Part shown: positions 1-6,208 of the stretch, piece by piece | Layout of the letters: every line of letters begins with the position of its first letter | How positions within the stretch are numbered: the stretch's first letter is position 1 | Source: Thermodesulfatator sp. | Lineage (GTDB): Bacteria > Desulfobacterota > Thermodesulfobacteria > Thermodesulfobacteriales > Thermodesulfobacteriaceae | NCBI GenBank assembly: GCA_003978075.1 | Contig: QOAM01000120.1 | Span: forward strand, 1-16,401 | DNA length: 16,401 nucleotides | Direction: 5' to 3' | The notes under the pieces: generated by a model | Databases searched by the model: none | What the model saw: only the letters and a program-made list of their open reading frames with translations | Told to the model about the DNA's origin: nothing | Program-made: the position numbers and the translations under genes

Positions 1-1329
1 TTCTATCTCCGCAAGGGGGTAAAGTGGCACGATGGGGTGGAATTCACCGCCGAGGATGTACTTTTCGGTTTTCGTCTTATTACGGATCCTCATACTCCCA
101 CGGCTTACGCCGGGGACTTCCTGGAGGTGGACCGGGCCGAGGTTCTGAATCGCTATACCTTTCGTGTACATTATCGGAGACCTTTTGCCCCGGCGCTTTC
201 CTCTTGGGGCAACCTGGTGGTGCTGCCCAAACATCTCTTGCAAGGTAAGGATCTCACCCGAAGTGCTTTCGGACGCCATCCTATAGGCACCGGCCCCTTC
301 CGTTTCTACCAGTGGCGCACCCAGGAAAAGATTGTCCTTGAAGCCAACCCAGACTACTTTGCCGGCCGGCCTTATCTCAACTGGATCGTCTTCCGGGTTA
401 TACCCGACCCGGCCACCATGTTCATGGAACTCAAGGCCGGAGGCATAGACTGGATGGACCTCACTCCCCTCCAGTTCGCTCGGGAGACCAACACCCCCGC
501 CTTTCGCGCCCGCTTTCGTAAGTACAAGTACCTGGCCTTTTCTTACACCTATTTAGGTTATAATCTGCGCCATCCCCTTTTCCGGGATCGACGTGTGCGC
601 CAGGCCCTTTCTTACGCCATCAATAAGCAAGAGATCGTAGAGGGCGTCCTCTTCGGCCTGGGAGTCCCCGCCACTGGTCCCTATAAGCCCGATACTTACT
701 GGTATAACCCCAACGTGCGTCACTACCCTTATGATCCGGAGAAGGCCCGGGAGCTTCTAGCCCGGGCCGGCTGGCGGGACACCGACGGTGACGGGGTGCT
801 AGACAAGGACGGCCATCCCTTTGAGTTCACCATCCTCACCAACCAGGGCAATCTTTCCCGCCTCCTCACGGCCCAGATCATTCAAAGGCGTCTGTCCCAG
901 ATCGGCCTTCGAGTCCACATCCGCACCGTGGAATGGACTGCCTTTATCCACGAGTTTATTGACAAGCGGCGCTTCGAGGCCGTGATCCTGGGCTGGACCA
1001 CCGGTCCGGAGCCCGATCTCTACGATGTCTGGCATTCGAGCAAGATCAAGCCCCCGGGGCTAAACTTCATCTCCTATGCTAATCCCGAGGTGGACCGGCT
1101 GCTGGAGGCCGGGCGGCGGACCTTTGATCGTCAAAAGCGTAAAAGGATCTACGACCGCTTCCAGGAGATCCTAGCTGAAGACCAGCCTTACACCTTTCTC
1201 TATGTACCTATGGCCCTTCCCTGCATTCACCGGCGTTTCCACGGGATAAAGCCTGCTCCGTTAGGCATTTCCTACAACCTTGAGCGCTGGTGGGTGCCTC
1301 GCTCCGCCCAGAAATACCTCGTCCCTTGA
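1..1329 (+). CDS. ABC transporter substrate-binding protein, family 5 (peptide/oligopeptide type), 5'-truncated by window
   Basis: The reading frame is open from base 1 and ends at TGA 1327-1329, so the first part of the gene lies outside the window; 442 residues are visible. The opening residues (LRKGVKWHDG, then FTAEDVLFGF) are the classic family-5 (DppA/OppA/NikA-like) segment, followed by IGTGPFRF, VRQALSYAINK and a Dx[DN]GDGVxDxDG acidic loop typical of this family. In this family the protein is an extracytoplasmic lipoprotein or secreted protein that binds peptides, nickel or other solutes and delivers them to an ABC permease. The signal peptide would be upstream and cannot be checked. 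The substrate cannot be read from sequence, and no permease or ATPase gene is in the window. The stop is one base away from the stop of the convergent membrane-protein gene. The GTG at 37 is internal and is not the start. Confidence 0.93.
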   Translation, partial: FYLRKGVKWHDGVEFTAEDVLFGFRLITDPHTPTAYAGDFLEVDRAEVLNRYTFRVHYRRPFAPALSSWGNLVVLPKHLLQGKDLTRSAFGRHPIGTGPFRFYQWRTQEKIVLEANPDYFAGRPYLNWIVFRVIPDPATMFMELKAGGIDWMDLTPLQFARETNTPAFRARFRKYKYLAFSYTYLGYNLRHPLFRDRRVRQALSYAINKQEIVEGVLFGLGVPATGPYKPDTYWYNPNVRHYPYDPEKARELLARAGWRDTDGDGVLDKDGHPFEFTILTNQGNLSRLLTAQIIQRRLSQIGLRVHIRTVEWTAFIHEFIDKRRFEAVILGWTTGPEPDLYDVWHSSKIKPPGLNFISYANPEVDRLLEAGRRTFDRQKRKRIYDRFQEILAEDQPYTFLYVPMALPCIHRRFHGIKPAPLGISYNLERWWVPRSAQKYLVP

Positions 1330-1330
1330 G

Positions 1331-1735
1331 TTAAGCCGGCCCGGAGAGCCAAAAACGTGGGCCGGTAAGGATCAAGGCTGTCCCCATAAGAAAGTAAAGG
1401 ATACCCAGGATCTCCCGGGGAAGAGGGGAGCGGCGCAGGGCTATACCCAAGAAGATCATCCCTCCCATAAGGATCCAACTCCTCTTGGGCTGGAAGGCCC
1501 AGAAGGTGACCCTTTCCGGGAGGGTGGCTATATAGGCCAAGTTGCGCCGGGCCACCCGGAAAAGGATACGGGTGGCGAAGAGAAAGGCCACCGGGAAAAG
1601 GGCCACCAAAAGCAGGCCAGACCGTGCCGAAGACCAGGGACGCCACCAAAAGAGACCTCGGAGGGCTAGTCCTACTCCCACCGCCAGCCACAGGCCTCCG
1701 GCCACCAAAGGTAAATAACGCTTAGGAACGCGCAC
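1331..1735 (-). CDS. Small four-helix membrane protein of unknown function
   Basis: 134 residues. I start it at GTG 1735-1733, because an AGGAGG sits six bases upstream (1741-1747) and the start overlaps the end of the thiolase gene by 14 bases, giving translational coupling; an upstream start at 1801 would bury it deeper in that gene. Four hydrophobic segments are visible at about residues 8-27, 39-58, 85-101 and 107-125. Between the second and third is a conserved-looking basic/aromatic loop (RRNLAYIATLPERVTFW, then QPKRSW). I do not recognise a named family. It is last in the yihY-ttuA set, so it is probably an inner-membrane protein expressed with them; no functional link is evident. Its TAA is one base from the stop of the convergent solute-binding-protein gene, leaving no room for a terminator. 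Confidence 0.75.
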   Translation of the reverse strand: MRVPKRYLPLVAGGLWLAVGVGLALRGLFWWRPWSSARSGLLLVALFPVAFLFATRILFRVARRNLAYIATLPERVTFWAFQPKRSWILMGGMIFLGIALRRSPLPREILGILYFLMGTALILTGPRFWLSGPA

Positions 1736-2654
1736 GGAACTCCTCCTGGAGACGGCAGAGAAGGCAGGGACTGGAGACCGCAGGTTCCCCGCAGTTCTCA
1801 CAAGTAAGGAGTTCGCGATCCATAAACTCCTCCTTATGCGCGGCCAAGAGGGGATAGGCCTTGCGCAGGTAGTCCAGATAAAAACGTAATTTGGTCCCAG
1901 GGGTTTTTTCCTCTAATTCCTCCATCATTTGGGCGTAAAAAGGGCGACGGGCCTCTTCCGCCAGAGGACAGCCCTCGGGGAGAAAGGGCAACTTGCGTAT
2001 CTCGGCGTAAAGTTGGATCTCTTTTCCACTATGTCGACACAAAGGTTTGGCCTTACGCACAAAACCCCGTTCTGCCGGAAGCACCGGATATTTGTGGGCC
2101 AAATACTTGAGATTCCACTGGAGGAGGTTCCCCAAGAGGGAGGAGGCCTCGTCGTCTAGATGGTGTCCGGTGACTAGGACCTCATAGCCTAGACGTTTGG
2201 CGGCCCGGTTGAGGTATTGACGTTTTACCGCCCCACACAGGGAGCAGATTTTGCGAGTCTTACGGCGAAGCTCTGGAATCCCGAAGCCTAGTTCTTTCCG
2301 CAGACTCAAGAGGTGAAGTGGACGACCCAGGCGCCGGGCCATGGCCTCTGCCGCCCTTTGCGAAAGGAGGGAAAAGGTGTTTTCCTCTATCCCTAGATCA
2401 ATAAAGACTCCATCGGCTGGGTATCCTAGAGAGGTTAAGGCCTGCCACAGCACGAGGCTGTCTTTGCCCCCGGAGACAGCCACCAGGATCCGCTCCTCGC
2501 GGGTGAACATCCGAAAGGAGCGGATGGTGCGTTCGAGGTGCCTCTCAAACCAGTAAAGAAAGTGCTCTCGACACAGGGGAAGACGATGAGCCGGGAGGTA
2601 AATCTCCGCCGGTTTTCTCCGCTCCCCAGGACGGCAGAGTCGACAGCGGGCCAT
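1722..2654 (-). CDS. ttuA: TtuA-like tRNA 2-thiolation enzyme (TtcA/TtuA family, tRNA 5-methyluridine-54 2-sulfurtransferase type)
   Basis: 310 residues. An N-terminal zinc site is formed by C4, C7, C28 and H31. The PP-loop ATP-pyrophosphatase motif SGGKDS is at 61-66. The CSLC pair is at C137/C140, with the third cluster-type cysteine in the EGCP segment (C229). A C-terminal zinc ribbon has C285/C288 and C297/C300. Two zinc fingers plus three lone cysteines is the TtuA arrangement, in which a [4Fe-4S] cluster and the sulfur-carrier TtuB supply sulfur to make 2-thioribothymidine at tRNA position 54; that modification raises tRNA melting temperature in thermophiles. TtcA, which thiolates C32, lacks this pair of fingers. 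The ATG at 2654 shares its A with the TGA of yihY (TGATG); a GTG at 2657 is an alternative. No ttuB or ttuC is in the window, so specificity for U54 is inferred from architecture. Confidence 0.85.
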   Translation of the reverse strand: MARCRLCRPGERRKPAEIYLPAHRLPLCREHFLYWFERHLERTIRSFRMFTREERILVAVSGGKDSLVLWQALTSLGYPADGVFIDLGIEENTFSLLSQRAAEAMARRLGRPLHLLSLRKELGFGIPELRRKTRKICSLCGAVKRQYLNRAAKRLGYEVLVTGHHLDDEASSLLGNLLQWNLKYLAHKYPVLPAERGFVRKAKPLCRHSGKEIQLYAEIRKLPFLPEGCPLAEEARRPFYAQMMEELEEKTPGTKLRFYLDYLRKAYPLLAAHKEEFMDRELLTCENCGEPAVSSPCLLCRLQEEFRARS

Positions 2655-3802
2655 CACACTTCCGCCAAGGTCCTCTCTAGGAGTTTCTCCCTTTCTCTAA
2701 AGAGCTCCGAGGCCCGACGCAAACTTGGGGATTCCGGAAGGCTCTCTGGAAGGCTTCCCAGGAGCGGCGCAACGATATCTCGTAAAAAAAGTCTCCGTGG
2801 GCTCACCGCCAGGAGAAGACCTTCTTCGGTCCGCACAAGGATGCCCCGGGCTTCAAGGATTTCCACCACCTTTTCTATTTCTCCCGGAGAGAGGTGGAGG
2901 CTCTCGACCAGTTTCGGGATCGGCAGAGGGGCCTGTCCGGCCTCGTAGGCCTGGGCCAGCTCCAGGGCCAGGGCCACGGCCACTACCTCTTGGGGAAGAC
3001 GATAGCCGTTTCCCAGCCACTGCCTTTCCTCATAGACTGCCGCGGCCTCGGCTCCGAACAGAGTAATAGCCCAGGAAATGAAGAGCCAGAGAAGAAAGAA
3101 GGGCAAGGCTGAGAGGGATCCGTAGAGCTTGGAATAGGCTACGGCCTTAGTGGTATAAAAGGCGTAAAGATAGGCCGCGGTCAGCCACAAAAAACCGGCC
3201 ACCGCTCCCCCAAAAAGGGTGGCTGAAAGCCTAACCCTCCGGTTGGGGAGGTAAAAGTAAAGTCCGGAAAAGAAGAGGCAGACCGTGAGGACATAAAGGA
3301 TTTTGAGGAGCCAGGTGACCAGGATCTTGCGAGTGAAATGGGTAAGATAGAAGGAAGCTGCCGGAGGCAAGATCATAAGTACAGGGCCTAGGGTAAGAAT
3401 CATCCAGTAGGCGGTGATCTTCTGGGGTATGCTCCGGGAGCGACTCACCCGGAAGATGCGATTAAGCACCCCTTCGGTCTGCATGAGGAGTCCCACGATC
3501 ATGGTGAGGAAGATCAGCATGCTGGCCTTGCCTAGAGGGGCCCTCTCGGCCTGATTGAGGAGTCTAAAGAGGGTATCCTGCACGGTGTCGATGGCTGCCG
3601 GGTTGAGAAAACGCGAGAGGAATTCCTGGGAACGCTCGATAAGTTCCTCGGCCTGAATAAAAAGGCGGGCTACGGCGAAGGCTAGGGCCAGGAGGGGGAT
3701 GAGGGAAAAGAGTGTGGTGTAGGTCAGGGCCTGGGCTTCAGTGAAGTCCCGATCTTCGGAAAAGCGTTGCCAGACCGTTTTCCAGAACAAAGGGCGCCAC
3801 AT
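2654..3802 (-). CDS. YihY/BrkB family integral membrane protein
   Basis: 382 residues, ATG at 3802. Six hydrophobic segments lie at about 27-48, 91-108, 131-153, 160-184, 194-216 and 231-255. The family signatures are visible: LTYTTLFSLIPLL near the N-terminus, NRRVRL before the fifth helix, and YGSLSALPFFLLWL followed by GAE in the sixth. A soluble tail of about 120 residues follows. Its pattern (VESLHLSPGEIEKVVEILEARGILV, in two parts) looks like the winged-helix extension found in some members. Family members are often mislabelled ribonuclease BN; the true function (transport or envelope role) is unsettled. It heads the leftward set with ttuA and the small membrane protein. No Shine-Dalgarno is seen before the ATG, and the predicted promoter sits only about ten bases upstream, suggesting a near-leaderless transcript. 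Confidence 0.88.
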   Translation of the reverse strand: MWRPLFWKTVWQRFSEDRDFTEAQALTYTTLFSLIPLLALAFAVARLFIQAEELIERSQEFLSRFLNPAAIDTVQDTLFRLLNQAERAPLGKASMLIFLTMIVGLLMQTEGVLNRIFRVSRSRSIPQKITAYWMILTLGPVLMILPPAASFYLTHFTRKILVTWLLKILYVLTVCLFFSGLYFYLPNRRVRLSATLFGGAVAGFLWLTAAYLYAFYTTKAVAYSKLYGSLSALPFFLLWLFISWAITLFGAEAAAVYEERQWLGNGYRLPQEVVAVALALELAQAYEAGQAPLPIPKLVESLHLSPGEIEKVVEILEARGILVRTEEGLLLAVSPRRLFLRDIVAPLLGSLPESLPESPSLRRASELFREREKLLERTLAEV

Positions 3803-3810
3803 AGAGGTTT

Positions 3811-3822
3811 AATCTTAAGATT
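3811..3822. repeat. 12-bp perfect palindrome in the yihY promoter
   Basis: AATCTTAAGATT reads identically on both strands and covers the predicted -10 hexamer of yihY (3812-3817, minus strand). Its position would suit an operator that blocks polymerase, but a 12-bp AT-rich palindrome may be chance. No second copy was noticed in the window. Confidence 0.4.
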
Positions 3823-3840
3823 TCGCCCTTGGCTTGACAA
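3812..3840 (-). promoter_or_regulatory. Predicted sigma-70-type promoter for yihY-ttuA
   Basis: On the minus strand TTGTCA (3840-3835; five of six to consensus) is followed after exactly 17 bases by TAAGAT (3817-3812; four of six). Transcription would begin near 3805, only a few bases before the ATG at 3802, and no ribosome binding site is present. The -35 box shares five bases with the -35 box of the rightward tRNA promoter. Confidence 0.5.
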
Positions 3841-3862
3841 GGCGGCGGGAAGTGGATATAGG
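3834..3862 (+). promoter_or_regulatory. Predicted sigma-70-type promoter for tRNA-Pro (and possibly speDE)
   Basis: A perfect TTGACA (3834-3839) is followed after 17 bases by TATAGG (3857-3862). The expected start near 3869 lies about five bases before the mature tRNA 5' end. The next gene, speD-like, begins 64 bases after the tRNA without an obvious promoter of its own, so readthrough from here may supply it. Confidence 0.65.
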
Positions 3863-3873
3863 TTTGCCGGGTT

Positions 3874-3950
3874 CGGGACGTAGCGCAGCCTGGCAGCGCA
3901 CCCGCTTGGGGTGTGGGGGGTCGGCGGTTCAAATCCGCCCGTCCCGACCA
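3874..3950 (+). tRNA. tRNA-Pro (anticodon GGG)
   Basis: 77 nt with CCA encoded. The acceptor stem CGGGACG (3874-3880) pairs perfectly with CGTCCCG (3940-3946), the discriminator is A3947 and CCA is 3948-3950. The anticodon stem CCCGC/GTGGG (one G-U) closes the loop TTGGGGT, with anticodon GGG at 3908-3910. The T arm GGCGG-TTCAAAT-CCGCC is at 3923-3939. The overall sequence closely matches bacterial tRNA-Pro, including the CGTAGCGCAGCCTGG D-arm region. A short T run (TTTTTATT) follows the CCA and may aid termination, although no separate hairpin precedes it. Confidence 0.97.
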
Positions 3951-3985
3951 TTTTTATTAGAGACTCTCCAAAGAATAATGGCAAA

Positions 3986-4001
3986 CCAGGCCCTGGCCTG
4001 G
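3986..4001 (+). promoter_or_regulatory. Strong inverted repeat directly before the speD-like ribosome binding site
   Basis: CCAGGCC and GGCCTGG face each other with only CT between. As RNA this gives a six-pair stem with a four-base loop. It ends exactly where the G-rich ribosome binding site GGGGGAGG (4001-4008) begins, so it could influence ribosome access or bind a protein. It lacks a T run, so it is not a standard terminator. Function is inferred only from position. Confidence 0.4.
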
Positions 4002-4014
4002 GGGGAGGTGTGGG

Positions 4015-4446
4015 ATGCGAACCGCCCCGGTGTGCCAGATTGAACGACTGGACGTCGTTCCCGCCCAGGGGGGCAGGGGAGAGGGAATCTTTCCGGTCTC
4101 CACCCATCTTCTGGTGGAGATGTGGCAGGCGCCTTTTCAGGTTCTAGCCCGGGCCGAAGAGGTAGAGCGGGCCCTGCGGTATTCCGGAAATGGCCGTGGA
4201 GAGCAGACAGAGATCATCTCTTATCAGTTCCAGCCTTACGGGGTCTCGGCTAAGGCCACCTTTGAGGAGGCGCACATCTTTATCCATACCTGGCCGGAGA
4301 ACGGCTACGCTGCGGTGGATATTTTTACTTCTCATCCGGAAGAGGCCTACACCCTCTTGGAGCGCATGAAGGAGGCCTTCCGGCCGGCTTATGTTCATGT
4401 AGTGGAAGTCAAACGGGGCCATCTCTTTACCGAGGGGGAGACTTGA
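4015..4446 (+). CDS. SpeD-like (AdoMet decarboxylase family) protein lacking the pyruvoyl-forming serine
   Basis: 143 residues; ATG 4015 is preceded by GGGGGAGG and is the first start after an in-frame TAA at 3976. The fold is that of small bacterial SpeD (class 1b): THLLVEMW at 30-37, PYGVSA at 74-79, AHIFIHTWPE at 86-95 and VDIFTS at 101-106. In active enzymes the core reads E-S-H-x-x-I-H and then FTC. The serine after Glu85 self-cleaves to the pyruvoyl group and the cysteine 20 residues later is catalytic. Here these are Ala86 and Ser106; the conserved His91 is kept. The codons are GCG and TCT in an otherwise clean frame. Processing by the known chemistry is therefore impossible. It has about 25 extra N-terminal residues compared with typical small SpeD. 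Its stop overlaps speE (TTGA). I infer a pseudoenzyme or regulatory partner; an unrecognised activity is possible. Confidence 0.85.
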   Translation: MRTAPVCQIERLDVVPAQGGRGEGIFPVSTHLLVEMWQAPFQVLARAEEVERALRYSGNGRGEQTEIISYQFQPYGVSAKATFEEAHIFIHTWPENGYAAVDIFTSHPEEAYTLLERMKEAFRPAYVHVVEVKRGHLFTEGET

Positions 4447-5291
4447 CTCGCTACTGGTGGCGCGAAAGCCTGGGCCGAGATTACGCCCGTAGCTTGCGGG
4501 TGGGTCTGATCTACGAAGAACGCACCCCTGCCGGACAACATCTTCAAATATTTCATCATTCATGGTGGGGGCGTTTGGTAGTCTTGGATGGGATTGTTCA
4601 ATTCACCGAAAGAGATGAATTTATTTATCACGAGGTCTTGGTCTATACCCCGGTGGCGGTCCTTTCCGAACCCCCGCGCCGAGTGCTTATTGTAGGGGGC
4701 GGCGACGGAGGGGCTCTGCGCGAGCTCCAGAAATTCCCCGAACTTGAGGCTGTGGTCCAGGCGGAAATAGATTTGGCCGTTTTTCAGGCCTGTCAGAAGT
4801 ACTTTCCGGAGCTTTCGGGAAACTATGACGATCCTCGAGTGGAGTTTCGGGTGGAAGACGGCCTGGCCGCGGTGACTCGCCTCCCAGAAGGCTCTTTTGA
4901 CCTGGTGATTGTGGATTGTACCGATCCGGTGGGCCCGGCCCAGAGTCTTTATACACCGGAGTTTTATGCCGGGGTTCACCGGGTACTCCGGCCGGGCGGG
5001 GTCTTCATCCAGCAGGCCAGCCTCCCGGGCCTTTTCCCGGAGATCCTGCAAAAGGCCTACCATTTAGCAAGAAAAGTCTTTCCCTCCCTTCAGGTCCTGC
5101 GCACTATGGTCCCCTGTTACGGAGACGAGATCGCCTTCCTCCTAGGTTCCACCCGCTACGAAGAGGACTTTCTACCCCAAAGAAAAATTCGAGGCCGCCA
5201 TTACAGCCCGGAGATGCACCGGGCCTCCCTAGTCCTCCCTGCTTGGTGGCAAGAGCTCCTCAAGACCCCCTCCTCTTTACTCCGGGAATAA
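4443..5291 (+). CDS. speE: Polyamine aminopropyltransferase (spermidine synthase)
   Basis: 282 residues. It starts at TTG 4443, four bases inside the speD-like gene, behind GAGGGGGAG; the resulting N-terminus (WWRESL) aligns with E. coli SpeE. Family hallmarks are intact: LDGIVQFTERDEFIYHE (about 40-56), the nucleotide-binding GGGDGG near 80, AEID, YDDPR, the catalytic-loop IVDCTDPVGPA and the QQASLP segment. The family transfers aminopropyl groups from decarboxylated AdoMet to putrescine (or agmatine and longer amines in thermophiles) in the cytosol. The operon partner cannot make decarboxylated AdoMet by the standard route, so that substrate must come from another SpeD. The acceptor amine cannot be told from sequence. 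Confidence 0.92.
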   Translation: MTRYWWRESLGRDYARSLRVGLIYEERTPAGQHLQIFHHSWWGRLVVLDGIVQFTERDEFIYHEVLVYTPVAVLSEPPRRVLIVGGGDGGALRELQKFPELEAVVQAEIDLAVFQACQKYFPELSGNYDDPRVEFRVEDGLAAVTRLPEGSFDLVIVDCTDPVGPAQSLYTPEFYAGVHRVLRPGGVFIQQASLPGLFPEILQKAYHLARKVFPSLQVLRTMVPCYGDEIAFLLGSTRYEEDFLPQRKIRGRHYSPEMHRASLVLPAWWQELLKTPSSLLRE

Positions 5292-5299
5292 AGCCGGAT

Positions 5300-5992
5300 T
5301 TAAGGAAATTTCTTTTTGGACTTGCGAAGTTCGTAGAGGAGCTCGCGATAGCTTTCCGGGGTCCCGATGTCCCGCCAGTAAAAGCCGGTAGCTACTAAGG
5401 CATGAGGAAAAAGCCCCTTTCTTATGAGTTGAAGATAGGCTGGCACCAGATCCCTTTCTTCAGGAAGAGCGGCCACCCATTCCGGAGAGACTACCTGAAT
5501 ACCGGTATAGGCAAAGCCTTCCGGATGGTCCTCACCGAAGCCCACCACCTTTCCCTCGCGGATTCTTACCCGATTTAGCCCCGCCCGCCGATGACAAAAC
5601 ATGAGGCACCAACTCCCGTAACGAAAGAAGGCCTCGTAGACCACGCGAAAGGGAAAATTGGTAAGGATGTCTCCGTTTACCACCAAAGTGGGTTCGGTGA
5701 AAAAGGCGGCTGCATGGCGCAGAGCCCCACAGGTGCCCAGAAGTTCGGACTCTTCAAAGACTTCCAGGACAAGCTCCGGATACCTTGCACAAAATCTTTT
5801 GGCGAAGGAAAGGATCTCGTTTCGGAGATGCCAGGTGTTGAGTCCTACAAGATGAAAGCCTTCTTCCCTGAGGCGCAAGAGGAGAACTTCCAGAAGGGGC
5901 CGTCCTCGGAGAGGAAGGAGGGGTTTAGGCAAATGATCGGTCAGGGGGCGCAGGCGTTCCCCGCGGCCGGCACAGAGCACAAAGGCCCGCAT
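5300..5992 (-). CDS. MurU-like sugar-phosphate nucleotidyltransferase
   Basis: 230 residues. The N-terminal signature GRGERLRPLT with PKPL (residues 9-25) is that of nucleoside-triphosphate sugar-1-phosphate transferases, followed by LNTWHL (51-56), TCGAL (87-91), VVNGD (104-108, metal-binding Asp) and DIGTPESY near the C-terminus. The length and order fit the short single-domain group that includes MurU (MurNAc-1-phosphate uridylyltransferase) and mannose-1-phosphate guanylyltransferase-like proteins. No kinase partner (AmgK-like) lies next to it, so the sugar is unknown. The ATG at 5992 shares its A with the tatA TGA. It ends eight bases from the stop of the convergent speE. Confidence 0.82.
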   Translation of the reverse strand: MRAFVLCAGRGERLRPLTDHLPKPLLPLRGRPLLEVLLLRLREEGFHLVGLNTWHLRNEILSFAKRFCARYPELVLEVFEESELLGTCGALRHAAAFFTEPTLVVNGDILTNFPFRVVYEAFFRYGSWCLMFCHRRAGLNRVRIREGKVVGFGEDHPEGFAYTGIQVVSPEWVAALPEERDLVPAYLQLIRKGLFPHALVATGFYWRDIGTPESYRELLYELRKSKKKFP

Positions 5993-6195
5993 CAGGCGCT
6001 CTGGGCGCGGGCCTCCTCCGCAGGGGTCTCCAGCTTCTCCACTCCCTCCTTCACCTCGGCTTCTCGCAGGGCCTCTTTAAAGGAGCGGATACCCTTACCC
6101 AGGCCCGCCCCGATCTCCGGGAGCCGTTTGGCCCCGAAAAGGAGGAAAGCGATAAAAAGGATAATCAATAGCTCTTGGGTACCCAGTCCAAACAT
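5992..6195 (-). CDS. tatA: Sec-independent protein translocase subunit TatA
   Basis: 67 residues, ATG at 6195 behind AAGGAGG. A single N-terminal membrane helix (about 6-20) is followed by the FGAKRLPEIGAGLGKGIRSFK block, the TatA/E hinge and amphipathic helix, and a charged tail. TatA assembles the pore-like element that exports folded proteins carrying twin-arginine signals. It sits 13 bases after tatC. No separate tatB is seen, so this may be a minimal TatAC system, common outside proteobacteria. Confidence 0.95.
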   Translation of the reverse strand: MFGLGTQELLIILFIAFLLFGAKRLPEIGAGLGKGIRSFKEALREAEVKEGVEKLETPAEEARAQSA

Positions 6196-6208
6196 GTGGG
6201 CCTCCTTC

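Noticed and set aside
3978..4043. 21-codon upstream open frame (starting MANQALAW) overlapping the speD-like start
   Set aside because: It has no convincing ribosome binding site, and its codons come from the GC-rich inverted repeat and the ribosome binding site itself. Recalling that eukaryotic AdoMetDC has a regulatory uORF is not evidence here.
3724..4107. Minus-strand open frames across the tRNA region (including one at 3738-3932)
   Set aside because: They read through the reverse complement of tRNA-Pro and its promoters; the NRRPPTPQAGALPGCATSRTRQ-like run (shown here only as a pattern) is the well-known artefact of translating a tRNA backwards.
5292..5325. Possible bidirectional terminator between speE and the nucleotidyltransferase gene
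   Set aside because: The only symmetry, AAGGAAATTTCTTT, has no loop-forming spacer and lies mostly inside the coding end of the minus-strand gene; the CTTTTT run alone is not enough.
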